A DNA stretch of 64,000 bases from Crocinitomicaceae bacterium (GCA_016708105.1 JADJGJ010000001.1:2356001-2420000); one strand, 5' to 3'; positions 17,784 through 27,132 are shown, counted from the stretch's first letter. The notes: generated from the letters alone by a model not told the origin. Numbers and translations are program-made.

Positions 17784-18845
17784 ATGGCGCAGACAAAAAA
17801 TCCAGATAAAAAAACCATTGACCGCCTGGTGAGCATAAGGCGCAAACATCATGATCAACGATCAATGGATGAATTATTCCGCATGATTCGTAAAGGAGAT
17901 AAAACAGCCTTGTCAACAGCCATTACCATTTCAGAAAGTGAGCGTGAAAAAGATCAGCAATTATCTGACGACTTGCTGAGAAAGTGTTTGAAATATACAG
18001 GCAAATCTGTTAGAATAGGAATTACCGGAGTGCCCGGTGTTGGCAAAAGTACATTCATTGATTCATTTGGATCCTATTTAATCAGCATCGGAAAAAAAGT
18101 AGCGGTACTTGCCGTTGATCCAAGCAGTGAAAAGTCTGGCGGCAGCATTTTGGGTGATAAAACTCGCATGAACAATTTATCAGTAAATGAGCGCGCATTT
18201 ATTAGACCAAGTGCAAGCAGAGGTTCATTGGGTGGTGTTGCACATCATACCCGTGAAAGTATTTTATTGTGTGAAGCAGCAGGGTATGATGTAATTCTGG
18301 TTGAAACAGTAGGTGTAGGACAATCAGAAACGGTGGTAAAATCAATGACTGATTTTTTTCTCTTGTTGATGCTATCAGGTGCGGGTGATGAATTGCAAGG
18401 AATAAAAAAAGGCATCATGGAGATGGCCGATGCAATTATTATCACAAAAGCAGATGGTGATAATGTAAAAAAAGCCAATCTTGCTCGCAGTGAATACATG
18501 AATGCTTTGCATTTGGCAAGACCCAATGCCAATCAATGGACACCGCGCGTTGAAACTAGTAGCGCACTCACAAGTAAAGGCATGGACACGTGTTGGAATA
18601 TCATTTCAAAATTTATTGAAACTACTTCAGGCAACGGATATTTTGATAAGACAAGAGAAGAACAGAATAAATATTGGATGCATGATGCCGTAAAAGATAT
18701 CATTGTACATTCATTTTATGCAAATAAAAAAATTAATTCCGCAATTGCCAAATTTGAAAAAGCACTGATCAGCGGAAAAATCACATCAAAACAAGCCGCA
18801 ATCAAGCTGGCTGAAATATTTCTCAATGGAAAAAAGAACATTTAA
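17784..18845 (+). CDS. meaB: MeaB/ArgK-family GTPase (methylmalonyl-CoA mutase chaperone)
   Basis: MeaB is a G3E P-loop GTPase that loads and protects the B12 cofactor of methylmalonyl-CoA mutase. Visible motifs are the Walker A GITGVPGVGKSTFID, VLAVDPSSEKSGGSILGDKT (switch region), VETVGVGQSE (Walker B-like) and ITKADGDN (base specificity). The 353-residue length fits. No mutase genes are in the window. It is preceded with zero gap by an exported protein gene and overlaps the next S4-domain gene by 20 bases. Confidence 0.92.
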   Translation: MAQTKNPDKKTIDRLVSIRRKHHDQRSMDELFRMIRKGDKTALSTAITISESEREKDQQLSDDLLRKCLKYTGKSVRIGITGVPGVGKSTFIDSFGSYLISIGKKVAVLAVDPSSEKSGGSILGDKTRMNNLSVNERAFIRPSASRGSLGGVAHHTRESILLCEAAGYDVILVETVGVGQSETVVKSMTDFFLLLMLSGAGDELQGIKKGIMEMADAIIITKADGDNVKKANLARSEYMNALHLARPNANQWTPRVETSSALTSKGMDTCWNIISKFIETTSGNGYFDKTREEQNKYWMHDAVKDIIVHSFYANKKINSAIAKFEKALISGKITSKQAAIKLAEIFLNGKKNI

Positions 18846-19047
18846 ATTAAAGAAAGACAGTCCGTTTATTGAACTGGTTAAATTATTAAAAATTGAAGGC
18901 ATTGCCGGCACCGGTGGCGAAGGTAAAGTGCAAATTGAAGAAGGTACTGTATCCGTCAACGGACAAGAAGAATTTCGGATACGCCGCAAATTATACGCGG
19001 GAGATATTGTACAAACCGGACCCGTAGAAATAGAAATTGTTTCTTAA
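18826..19047 (+). CDS. Small S4 RNA-binding domain protein
   Basis: The 73-residue protein is essentially one S4 domain: FIELVKLLKIEGIAGTGGEG, then QIEEGTVSVNGQEEFRIRRK and LYAGDIVQTG. It resembles the YbcJ/RqcP-type stand-alone S4 proteins that bind rRNA or tRNA. It starts 20 bases inside meaB, so its translation should be coupled to it. Specific role not shown. Confidence 0.85.
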   Translation: MEKRTFKLKKDSPFIELVKLLKIEGIAGTGGEGKVQIEEGTVSVNGQEEFRIRRKLYAGDIVQTGPVEIEIVS

Positions 19048-19071
19048 TTTCACCTGACAATTCAATATCAC

Positions 19072-20097
19072 ATGGATAGCAACGAAGAAAGATTTGCCGC
19101 ACAAATTAAAGCCATCGTATCAGCCGGAGAAACGAATGACACTTTAGAAGAACGACCACTCACCCTGTCAGAGTTGAAAGAATTAGCCATCAGCATGGGC
19201 TTGAATGAAGAGCAATGGCAGGCACTTTTAGTGAAAGCACAAAAGCATCTCAAATTGGCAGACGATCATCTCAAAGCCAGAAATTATAAAGATGCCGTGC
19301 TTGAAGGTGAGCAGGCAGTAGCCATTAATCCCTACCTGACAAACTGCAATGCCATACTTGCCAAAGCCTATATGATGATGTGGCTTGAAGACCATAATCC
19401 ATCAACACGTGAAAAAGCAGAATACTACGCACGTAAAGAATTGTTGGTTGATCCTCGTGATCAGCAGGCCGTGATGGTATTGAGTACTATTCAAAAAAAA
19501 TCAGGCGTGCTGGAAAAAGACAATAAATCACGCAAGAAATTTTACATTCTACTTGGCGTTGTTGCAGTTGTTCTATTGATCATCATTTTTTTTTTAGTTA
19601 GTGCAGCCAATAAAAACAATCAAGAGGCTGAACAAAATCAACAAACCTCAGAGTACAATCAAATTCGCGATCAGTTAATTGAAGCAGAAGAAGATGTTGC
19701 TTCCAAACTTGATTTAGTGCAGGTTGCCATTGATCAACGCAACAGCATGCTGCCTGATTTATTCAGTGCTGTTCAACAATCTCCGGCTGAACTTACAGTG
19801 TTAGATTCCACCATTCAAACTTTACAACAGCAAATTAAAAACAGTGAAGGTGAAGAAAAATTTCAACTTGAAAATTCACTTTCAGCTAAAGTTGATGAAG
19901 CAAAAAATATCGTGAGTCAGCTTGGTGAAAAATCTGCCGTTGAAAAACTTTTGGTACAAATTGAAGGTTCAGAAAACCGGATAGCTTTTGAGAAAAAAAA
20001 TTACAATGAAGCGGTAAAAAAATATAATATCCTGGTGAAAAAACATCATGATCAATTTCCTCAGTACGAAATAAAACCTTATTACAATGAACAATAA
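19072..20097 (+). CDS. TPR-like, single-pass membrane protein of unknown function
   Basis: The 341-residue protein has a cytoplasmic N-terminal part with helical pairs like TPR (about residues 55-145, DHLKARNYKDAVLEGEQAVA and AYYARKELLVDP type units). A transmembrane helix follows (about residues 163-183, FYILLGVVAVVLLIIIFFLV), then a Gln/Glu-rich coiled coil outside the membrane. It sits 24 bases after the S4 gene and overlaps the TPM gene by 11 bases, so it probably assists that product. No family assignment. Confidence 0.75.
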   Translation: MDSNEERFAAQIKAIVSAGETNDTLEERPLTLSELKELAISMGLNEEQWQALLVKAQKHLKLADDHLKARNYKDAVLEGEQAVAINPYLTNCNAILAKAYMMMWLEDHNPSTREKAEYYARKELLVDPRDQQAVMVLSTIQKKSGVLEKDNKSRKKFYILLGVVAVVLLIIIFFLVSAANKNNQEAEQNQQTSEYNQIRDQLIEAEEDVASKLDLVQVAIDQRNSMLPDLFSAVQQSPAELTVLDSTIQTLQQQIKNSEGEEKFQLENSLSAKVDEAKNIVSQLGEKSAVEKLLVQIEGSENRIAFEKKNYNEAVKKYNILVKKHHDQFPQYEIKPYYNEQ

Positions 20098-22108
20098 AAT
20101 ACATGTCCGATTATTTTCACGAATTTGGTTACTGATAGTTTTCATATCAGCATTCAGCCAACATGGTTTCAGTAAAGATAAAACGTATGCACCGGAAGAT
20201 CTTCCTCAACCGGTTTTTGATTCAGTGGGATTTATCATTGATCCGGCAAAAAAAATAATTGAAGAATGGTATCTAGAAATAATCAACACGCGCGAAACCT
20301 ATTATTTTCCGCGATACATTGAACCGGTTTGTGTAAGAGTTGATTATATAAAATCTCCTGAAGACCCTGAAGCTTATGCTGACCGTTTAATTGAATTATG
20401 GGATCTTGAAAATAAAACCAACGGACGTTTTGTTTTTCAATTGCAATGTAAATCCAAACAAGCAGTTGTTTATCGCATAGGTTCACGATTAAAGTCATTT
20501 TTCAAGACTGATTTTCTCAGTGAAACAGCGGCAGACATTATTGAAACACATTTAGCAGGCAAAGCAACCGGCACCGGAGATTTTGTATCAATTCAAAAAT
20601 TGGGTGAGCATATATTTGAAGAAATTGCTTTTGATGCAAAAATTCTCAATTATGACGGAAATACCGGTGTTCATTCACAATATCCCAACAAAGTTGAACG
20701 CTCTTATGGAGAGCTAAAGACCATGAAAAAATCATTCTATCAGGATGATGATCCCATTTTCACCGGAGAAGTTTCAACTGCATTCAGCAACAATAGCACA
20801 GATGAAACCATCACCTATTCTGACAAAAATTATTTTGATGGATTAGTAGATAAACGCGTGAACATGAATTATGCCCGCATCAACACCGACGGTGTAATTT
20901 CAGATTATAAACAAGTAGAAAATCCAAGAGAAAAAGACAATGGTTCAGTGACTGATCCGCACTTTATGCTGGACACCTTTGCCATTAACATGATTAATGA
21001 TTTATTGGATACGCTTGAGTTGAAAACCGGCTTTCAAGTGGCAGTTGTATGTCTCAATTCAATTGGTGATAATGATCCGCATGGATGGGGAACAGACTTG
21101 TTCAACCACTGGGGAATTGGTCAGAAAGATCTTGATAATGGTTTACTCATATTGGTAATTAATGATCAACATGCTGTAGAATTTATCACCGGTCGTGGCA
21201 CTGAAACCATTTTGACAGATGGAGATTGTTATGACATTCAGCAAAATGAAATGGTACCTTATTACAAATTGAATGACTATGTAACGGGCACCATACGTGG
21301 CGTGCAGGCAACATGTGATTTTCTTTACGGCACTCCTCCACTCTATTCTTCTGACACAGGATATGATGATAGTGATTACACCTTTGATGAGTATGAATAT
21401 GTTTCAGAGCCTTTCCAATTTTTTGAATCAGGATTTTTTTATTTTTTACTCTGGTCAGGTGGATTGATGACAGCAGCCTGGATCATTGCCATTATATTTT
21501 CTTTCTCGGTGCGTGACCCATACAAACGCTATCATATCATGAAATTTTTCTCTTTGGGAATTTGGCCATTTGTAATTCCAATACCATTTGTTGTGCTATA
21601 TTTTTTGACTAAAAGTATCATGGAACGCTGGAGAAATACCGTTCGCTTCAATAGTGAAACCGGAGAAGAGATGCATAAACTGGGAGATCATGAAGAAGAT
21701 AAACATCTAAGCCAAGGACAGGAAGTTGAAGAGAAAGTAAAATCAATTGATTATGATGTTTGGGTAACAGCTGACTCAAAACGTGTAATGATTTTGTCAT
21801 ACAAAAAATGGTTCACCAAGTATAATAAATGCCCAAGCTGTTCATTCAAAACATATTTTAAAGAATATGACAGAACGATAACACCGGCAACTTATACATC
21901 TAGCGGAACAGGAGAAAAAAAATATAAATGTGAAAATTGCGGACACTCAAAAATAACTACCTATGTGATTCCTAAAAAAACGAAGTCATCATCAGGAGGC
22001 AGTTCATACGGCGGTGGCGGAGGCTATAGTAGAAGTTACAGTAGTGGCGGAGGCTCATCATTTGGCGGTGGAAGTTCGCGCGGTGGTGGAGCGGGTAGCA
22101 GATGGTAA
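20087..22108 (+). CDS. TPM-domain membrane protein with zinc-ribbon and Gly-rich tail
   Basis: The 673-residue protein has an N-terminal signal or anchor (LFSRIWLLIVFISAFSQ). A TPM (TLP18.3/Psb32/MOLO-1) domain follows at about residues 300-430, with TGFQVAVVCLNSIGDND, DNGLLILVINDQHAVEFITG and DYVTGTIRGVQ. Two transmembrane helices come next (about 450-475 and 485-510). A cytoplasmic zinc-ribbon (CPSC ... CENC) is near residue 590-625, and a Ser/Gly-rich low-complexity tail ends in GGGAGSRW. TPM proteins are implicated in photosystem repair, phosphatase activity or envelope modulation; no role is established here. Residues 40-290 are unassigned. Confidence 0.8.
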   Translation: MNNKIHVRLFSRIWLLIVFISAFSQHGFSKDKTYAPEDLPQPVFDSVGFIIDPAKKIIEEWYLEIINTRETYYFPRYIEPVCVRVDYIKSPEDPEAYADRLIELWDLENKTNGRFVFQLQCKSKQAVVYRIGSRLKSFFKTDFLSETAADIIETHLAGKATGTGDFVSIQKLGEHIFEEIAFDAKILNYDGNTGVHSQYPNKVERSYGELKTMKKSFYQDDDPIFTGEVSTAFSNNSTDETITYSDKNYFDGLVDKRVNMNYARINTDGVISDYKQVENPREKDNGSVTDPHFMLDTFAINMINDLLDTLELKTGFQVAVVCLNSIGDNDPHGWGTDLFNHWGIGQKDLDNGLLILVINDQHAVEFITGRGTETILTDGDCYDIQQNEMVPYYKLNDYVTGTIRGVQATCDFLYGTPPLYSSDTGYDDSDYTFDEYEYVSEPFQFFESGFFYFLLWSGGLMTAAWIIAIIFSFSVRDPYKRYHIMKFFSLGIWPFVIPIPFVVLYFLTKSIMERWRNTVRFNSETGEEMHKLGDHEEDKHLSQGQEVEEKVKSIDYDVWVTADSKRVMILSYKKWFTKYNKCPSCSFKTYFKEYDRTITPATYTSSGTGEKKYKCENCGHSKITTYVIPKKTKSSSGGSSYGGGGGYSRSYSSGGGSSFGGGSSRGGGAGSRW

Positions 22109-22159
22109 TGGGGATTCAAATCATACCTATTTAAATTCCTGCGAAGGTATCGACCTGTT

Positions 22160-22870
22160 CTACCGGCCTAAAATAAAAACGCAAGGCCACTTTTCAAATT
22201 GAAATGGTTCTTTCTTCCATGCGTGCAATGGACGTGTGATGATTTTCTGATGTTCTCCTGTAATATCATACGCAATGGTGAGTTGCATATCACCCGGAAT
22301 ATTTTTCAAAATTTCTGCAAAGATAGCTTGGTTGCGATAAGGTGTTTCAATAAAAATTTGCGCATATCCGCTTTTAGAAATTTGTTGTGTAATGTTTTTC
22401 AACGTCTGGTGTAAATCATTTTCTTTTTTGGGAAGATAACCGTGAAAAGTAAATCCCTGACCATTGAGTCCGCTTGCGGCAAGCGCCATAAATACTGAGC
22501 CGGGTCCAACAAGCGGAATAACCTCTACACCTAAACGATGTGCCAATTGAACCACCGTTGTTCCGGGATCAGCAACACCCGGGTATCCTGATTCAGACAT
22601 CAAGCCAATATCTTGTCCACTGAGTAAAACCGTTTTCAATTCATTATCTGCAGTATAATTTGCATGCTTATCTAATTCAAAAAAAACAGAATCATCAATT
22701 GGAAAATCTGAAATCAATCCGCGTAAAAATTGTCTTGCAGTTTTGAGTTTTTCTACAACAAAACAACGCATGTTTGCAATCAATTCACGATTATAATCAG
22801 GAATAACTTTGTGCAGTGTATCATCACTTATTGGCACAGGGATAATATATAATTTTCCCTTACTCAACAT
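22160..22870 (-). CDS. RsmI-like SAM-dependent methyltransferase
   Basis: The tetrapyrrole methylase-fold protein of about 236 residues begins MLSKGKLYIIPVPISDD. It has GLMSESGYPGVADPGTTVV (cofactor-binding loop), LVGPGSVFMALAASGLNG and FIETPYRN. These are the features of the RsmI family, which 2'-O-methylates C1402 of 16S rRNA. The frame is open 34 codons further upstream, but that part lies inside the preceding phosphatase gene. ATG 22868-22870 gives an 11-base overlap and a family-like start. It converges with the TPM gene. Confidence 0.85.
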   Translation of the reverse strand: MLSKGKLYIIPVPISDDTLHKVIPDYNRELIANMRCFVVEKLKTARQFLRGLISDFPIDDSVFFELDKHANYTADNELKTVLLSGQDIGLMSESGYPGVADPGTTVVQLAHRLGVEVIPLVGPGSVFMALAASGLNGQGFTFHGYLPKKENDLHQTLKNITQQISKSGYAQIFIETPYRNQAIFAEILKNIPGDMQLTIAYDITGEHQKIITRPLHAWKKEPFQFEKWPCVFILGR

Positions 22871-23321
22871 ATCGTGCAATGATTTGATCAGTAGCTTCAT
22901 CAAGCATATCAAACACATCTTGAAAACCATCATCACCGCCGTAATAAGGATCAGGTACTTCACGATTTTCACCGGGATACACTTCGTCCAAAATAAGCTT
23001 AACTTTTTTTATATCATCTTCATTCCTTGCCAGTGAGAGAATATCTTTTTTATTATTTAAATCCATGGCATAGATCAAATCAAAATCGTCAAAATCATCT
23101 ACACAAAATTGCCGTGCGCGTAAATCAGAAATATCCATTCCATTTCTCACCGCTGTCATTCGCATGCGGGTATCAGGTGCTTCACCAATATGGAAGTTTG
23201 ATGTTCCGGCAGAATCAGTAAGGATGTCTGTATTTTTCATTTGTCTGAGTTTATGCCGCAAAATACCTTCAGCAATTGGTGAGCGACAAATATTGCCCAG
23301 ACAGACCGTTAGAATTTTCAT
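22860..23321 (-). CDS. Low-molecular-weight protein-tyrosine phosphatase
   Basis: The 153-residue protein has the N-terminal P-loop VCLGNICRSP with nucleophile Cys7 and Arg13, and the general-acid Asp in VPDPYYGGDDGF. LMW-PTPs dephosphorylate tyrosine kinases that control polysaccharide export, or other proteins. No kinase gene is near. The 11-base overlap with the RsmI-like gene indicates one operon. Confidence 0.92.
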   Translation of the reverse strand: MKILTVCLGNICRSPIAEGILRHKLRQMKNTDILTDSAGTSNFHIGEAPDTRMRMTAVRNGMDISDLRARQFCVDDFDDFDLIYAMDLNNKKDILSLARNEDDIKKVKLILDEVYPGENREVPDPYYGGDDGFQDVFDMLDEATDQIIARYVE

Positions 23322-23437
23322 GCTTAATTTTTTTAACTCGAATCATTAGTCTTGCTATTTATTTTCTAAGGATAAGTGAATAATCAGAACTTTTCAGAGT
23401 GCAACACAAATCCGCGTAACTATATGGTGTGATACTC

Positions 23438-24268
23438 TTATTTTTTTTTATTCTTCAAAATTTTCTTTCCATCACTATCCAGTTTTCGTTGTAATTTTTT
23501 CACGTCCTCTGCCGGACGGAGATTTTCAGGTATAATACCTCTTTTGGTTAGCATTTCACGTACAGCTTTGCTATTGTCGATATGTTCCTTCTCAATGGGA
23601 ATATGACTCTTCAGGTCTTTACTCTGTACATTGAGGCTGGTCATTTCTGCGGCAAGGTCTTTAGCTTTTATCCCAATCGTTGGAAGAAAGTCAGCAACAG
23701 GACGATTATCCGGAACGCCCATTTTTTTCTTTAACTGCAAAGTTGTAAGTCTAAAAAGTGCCTGATCACCTTTGGATCGAATTACAGCAAACCCCTTGTC
23801 ATCAACACCTCTTTCGTAAAGTATCCCCGAAAGATTTTTTTCCGTCACGCTAAGTTTCTCCCGCGCTTTAACTCTTTCAAAGTCCAAGATGCGTTGTTCA
23901 ACTATTTCTGCTTTGCGAGTCTGCACTGCAAAATAGTTCTGTGCAAATGCAATTTCTTCTTTCCGGCTATCGCCATTTTGTGCAATCAGATAACAGGCGT
24001 ACCGTGTAAGTATGATATCATCTATTTCCTTTTCTGCTCCTTTTCCCAATGAGATCATTTTCCTGACGTCAGGAAAATGATCTGAAACCTTTTCACCAGC
24101 GTGTTTGCATGATTCCTTGGCTTTGTCAATTACATTTTCAAAATTTTCCCATTTTGCATACCCAAGTAAGGATTGAAGTTCTCTGGCACTCCAGCATTCA
24201 ACACCTTCTATCTCTGAGGCAGCAACCTCAAACCTTTCAAAGAGTTCAAGTATTTGTTCTTTTTTCAT
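23438..24268 (-). CDS. dinD: DNA damage-inducible protein D (DinD-like, BRO-N family)
   Basis: From ATG 24266-24268 the protein has 276 residues. The N-terminal domain contains CWSARELQSLLGYAKWENF, the BRO-N/DinD pattern. DIILTRYACYLIAQNGDSRK, AQNYFAVQTRKAEIVEQRIL and a C-terminal MLTKRGIIPENLRPAEDVKK follow. In E. coli DinD is an SOS gene that inhibits RecA filaments; other members are accessory genes spread by transfer. A perfect 32-bp palindrome lies inside the coding region (24052-24083). No LexA box is recognisable upstream. It is flanked by gaps without clear promoter or terminator. Confidence 0.88.
   Translation of the reverse strand: MKKEQILELFERFEVAASEIEGVECWSARELQSLLGYAKWENFENVIDKAKESCKHAGEKVSDHFPDVRKMISLGKGAEKEIDDIILTRYACYLIAQNGDSRKEEIAFAQNYFAVQTRKAEIVEQRILDFERVKAREKLSVTEKNLSGILYERGVDDKGFAVIRSKGDQALFRLTTLQLKKKMGVPDNRPVADFLPTIGIKAKDLAAEMTSLNVQSKDLKSHIPIEKEHIDNSKAVREMLTKRGIIPENLRPAEDVKKLQRKLDSDGKKILKNKKK
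24052..24083. repeat. Perfect 32-bp palindrome inside dinD
   Basis: The two 16-base halves, each AGATCATTTTCCTGAC on its own strand, are exact reverse complements with no spacer, centred on the CG of GACGTC. The bases encode DHFPDVRKMI, part of the conserved protein, so the palindrome coexists with coding. No mismatch occurs over 32 bases; the pairing breaks just outside. Confidence 0.8.
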
Positions 24269-24321
24269 TACACAGTCGAAAGTTATTTTTTTTTTCGAAT
24301 TCAATTCGGACTAGAGGTTTA

Positions 24322-25590
24322 CTAAGTTTTCCTTTTCTTTTTCTTAGCAGCAGGGAATAAGATATTGTTGAGAATAAGCCGATACCCCGGTGAATTTGGA
24401 TGCAAGCTCAAATCAGTTGGCGGATCACCAACAAAATGCTGATAATCTTCGGGGTCATGTCCGCCGTAATAGGTCCATGTTCCTTCACCAAATTCTCCAT
24501 GCAGATAGCGAGCTGTACCAAGCGCTTTATTATCGCCCATAATCAGAACATCAGGTCTGATAAATTCAGTTCTAAAATCTGTTGTTTGCCCCATGAATCC
24601 ATTGATTTCAAGGGTGTGATTCTGACACAACATAGTAGGCACGATATCCCATTTAGCAGAAAATTCAAACAGAAAAAATTTATCAAGACTTTCACCCAAA
24701 GCACGATGATCATCAGATCCGTCAATATCAGAATACTCATATTCTAAAGGATCTTTCACGATGGTGTAGTTATGGAAAGCAAATCCTTGATAGTAATCCA
24801 GTTTTGACTGATAATCAGGTTCAGCCGCATCATAATCATAAATCACATCACAAATATCTGTATTGTAAGCAGCCAATGCGATATCATAGCTGTCAGTTCC
24901 TGAACACATGGTAAAAAGAAAACCTCCGCCGGCAACAAACTCTTTTATTTTAATTGCCACGCTTAATTTCATGGCACTCACTTTAGCATAGCCCAACATT
25001 TTTGCAGAAGCTTCTGACTCTCTCACTTGTTTTTGATACCAGCCAGCAGTGTGATAATTTTTATAGAATTTTCCGTATTGTCCTGTGAAATCTTCATGAT
25101 GTAAATGCAGCCAATCATATTCAGGCAATACCCCCATCACAACAGCTGAGTCATAAATCTCAGTATACGGAATTTCAGCATACGTTAAGACAAGCGTCAC
25201 TGCATCATCCCAAGGTTGTTTACCACCCGGGGTATACACGGCAATTTTTGGTGCTTTTTCTAATTGCACCACTTCCATGTTGACTTCAGGTTGTGCAATT
25301 TCAGATTTGATTTGCTCTACTTTAGAATCAGGTATAATTTTATACGAAACACGAGACAGAATTAAATCTTCTTCAATACCCATATCTTGAGGGAATAAAA
25401 AACTTCCGCCGCGATAATTGAGTAACCATTCCATGATAAAACCTTTATCCAATGCACGGTATGCAACCCCATAAGCCCTGAGGTGATCAGTTTGGGTTTC
25501 ATCCATTGGCACAAGAATGGTGGCAGAGAAAGCGCCTTTTCCGAAGAACAGAAAAACGAGGAGCAGCCCTTTACTAAAAAGGCGGATCAT
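24322..25590 (-). CDS. Exported protein of the family often labelled 'asparagine synthetase B' in Bacteroidota
   Basis: ATG 25588-25590 starts a signal peptide (IRLFSKGLLLVFLFFGKGAFS). The mature 400-residue part begins ILVPMDETQTDHLRAYG and carries LNYRGGSFLFPQDMG, KIAVYTPGGKQPWDDAV and VAGGGFLFTMCSGTDSYD. The last resembles the nucleophile elbow of class I amidotransferase-like folds. Proteins with this start are often annotated as asparagine synthetase B, but I see no synthetase domain, so the name should not be trusted. It overlaps the end of dnaB by 17 bases, so it is likely co-transcribed with it. Confidence 0.75.
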   Translation of the reverse strand: MIRLFSKGLLLVFLFFGKGAFSATILVPMDETQTDHLRAYGVAYRALDKGFIMEWLLNYRGGSFLFPQDMGIEEDLILSRVSYKIIPDSKVEQIKSEIAQPEVNMEVVQLEKAPKIAVYTPGGKQPWDDAVTLVLTYAEIPYTEIYDSAVVMGVLPEYDWLHLHHEDFTGQYGKFYKNYHTAGWYQKQVRESEASAKMLGYAKVSAMKLSVAIKIKEFVAGGGFLFTMCSGTDSYDIALAAYNTDICDVIYDYDAAEPDYQSKLDYYQGFAFHNYTIVKDPLEYEYSDIDGSDDHRALGESLDKFFLFEFSAKWDIVPTMLCQNHTLEINGFMGQTTDFRTEFIRPDVLIMGDNKALGTARYLHGEFGEGTWTYYGGHDPEDYQHFVGDPPTDLSLHPNSPGYRLILNNILFPAAKKKKRKT

Positions 25591-27118
25591 CTTGAGATGT
25601 TGTAAGAAAATCATCGTCATCCTGATTCATTTTACTTTTAACGGTGATGGTAGCAACATTGTTGCTTTCAAAACCGGTATTTGGTTTAAAGGTACCGTAA
25701 ACTCCGTTATCAAATGCGTCTAGGTTATCAAATTTAGTAAGTTCCTTCACAAATTTTAACCGCACAGTATCTAACGAACCGTTTCGGTGTTTAGCTACAA
25801 TAATCTCGCCAATTCCTTCCGTTGGCATTCCGTTTTCATCTTCAATGAGACCGTAATACTCAGGGCGATAAATAAAACAAACCATATCGGCATCTTGTTC
25901 AATTGCGCCTGATTCACGTAAGTCAGACAACAAAGGTCGTTTATCACCTCCGCGTGTTTCAACTGAACGACTCAACTGAGACAGCGCAATAATTGGTACG
26001 TTCAACTCTTTTGCAATTTCTTTGATAGAGCGTGAGATGGTAGAAATTTCTTGTTCACGATTTCCGCCTTTGCTACCGGCAGACATCAATTGCAAATAGT
26101 CAATGATAACGAGTTGAATGTCGTGTTGCATTTTCATTCGACGACATTTTGCGCGCAATTCAAAAATTGATAATGCAGGCGTGTCATCAATATAGATAGG
26201 CGCTTCAGTTAATGCGCTGATGCGTGAATGTAACTGGTCCCAATCTTCTTTAGCTGAAAAACCTTTGCGCAATTTTTCTGACGCAATGCCGGTTTCCATT
26301 GCCATGAATCTTTTTACCAATTGCACGCTTGACATCTCAAGAGAAAATATGGCCACCGGTTGTTTAAACTGCACCGCGGTATTGCGTGCCATAGAAAGTA
26401 CGAAGGCCGTTTTCCCCATTCCGGGACGAGCCGCCAACACAATCATATCTGAGCGCTGCCAGCCTGATGTTATTCTATCTAAATCAGTAAACCCTGACGG
26501 AACACCGCTGACACCATCTTTATTCTCGCTTGCTTTTTCAATTTCCTGAATGGCCTGATGCACGAGATCATTTACATTCTGATAACTTTTTTTCAGGTTA
26601 CCTTCTGCAATTTTGAATAGTCCGCCTTCCGCATCTGACAAAACATTGAATACATCTTTTGTTTCGTCATACGAATTTTTGATCACTTCAGTAGATACTT
26701 CAATGAGAGACCGCAAGATAAATTTTTCAGAAATGATGCGGGCGTGATATTCAACGTGTGCTGCAGAAGCGACTTTATTTGTTAGTCGGGCAATATAACC
26801 CGGTCCGCCAACTAATTGCAATTCGGCTTTTTTTCTCAGCCGTTCAGTTACGCTGAGGATATCAATATTTTCAGAGCTGGCAAATAATTCAAGAATGACA
26901 GCAAAGATTTTCTGGTGTTCAATTTTGTAAAAACTTTCCGGTTTGAGAATGTCAATAGCATCGTTGACTGCATTTTTCTCAAGCAGCATGGCACCCAGCA
27001 CTGCCTCTTCCACATCAACAGCTTGCGGAGGCAACTTGCCCAACTCATTCACAGCCTGAATACTTTGGCTTACCAATGAACGACGTGGCGCAGGTTTTAC
27101 CGGTTTGTTTTCTTCCAT
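25574..27118 (-). CDS. dnaB: Replicative DNA helicase
   Basis: DnaB is the hexameric 5'-3' helicase of the replication fork. The 514-residue protein has the N-terminal domain (LPPQAVDVEEAVLGAML) and the RecA-like domain with Walker A AARPGMGKTAFVLSMA, Walker B VQLVIIDYLQLM, and the C-terminal SQLSRSVETRGGDKRP and SGAIEQDADMV motifs. No intein is present. A TATATTTG -7 element (27125-27132) ends only six bases before the ATG, suggesting a leaderless or near-leaderless transcript. The C-terminus is followed by the overlapping 'asparagine synthetase B'-family gene. Confidence 0.96.
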   Translation of the reverse strand: MEENKPVKPAPRRSLVSQSIQAVNELGKLPPQAVDVEEAVLGAMLLEKNAVNDAIDILKPESFYKIEHQKIFAVILELFASSENIDILSVTERLRKKAELQLVGGPGYIARLTNKVASAAHVEYHARIISEKFILRSLIEVSTEVIKNSYDETKDVFNVLSDAEGGLFKIAEGNLKKSYQNVNDLVHQAIQEIEKASENKDGVSGVPSGFTDLDRITSGWQRSDMIVLAARPGMGKTAFVLSMARNTAVQFKQPVAIFSLEMSSVQLVKRFMAMETGIASEKLRKGFSAKEDWDQLHSRISALTEAPIYIDDTPALSIFELRAKCRRMKMQHDIQLVIIDYLQLMSAGSKGGNREQEISTISRSIKEIAKELNVPIIALSQLSRSVETRGGDKRPLLSDLRESGAIEQDADMVCFIYRPEYYGLIEDENGMPTEGIGEIIVAKHRNGSLDTVRLKFVKELTKFDNLDAFDNGVYGTFKPNTGFESNNVATITVKSKMNQDDDDFLTTSQDDPPF

Positions 27119-27124
27119 ATCTCA

Positions 27125-27132
27125 CAAATATA
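27125..27132 (-). promoter_or_regulatory. -7 element just before the dnaB start
   Basis: Minus-strand TATATTTG matches TAnnTTTG. Its last base is six bases from the ATG, so transcription would begin at or near the start codon. No spaced TTG is seen, so support is limited to this half. Confidence 0.4.

Noticed and set aside
24400..24747. 115-codon plus-strand open frame
   Set aside because: Antisense to the exported protein gene at 24322-25590; no protein-like pattern.
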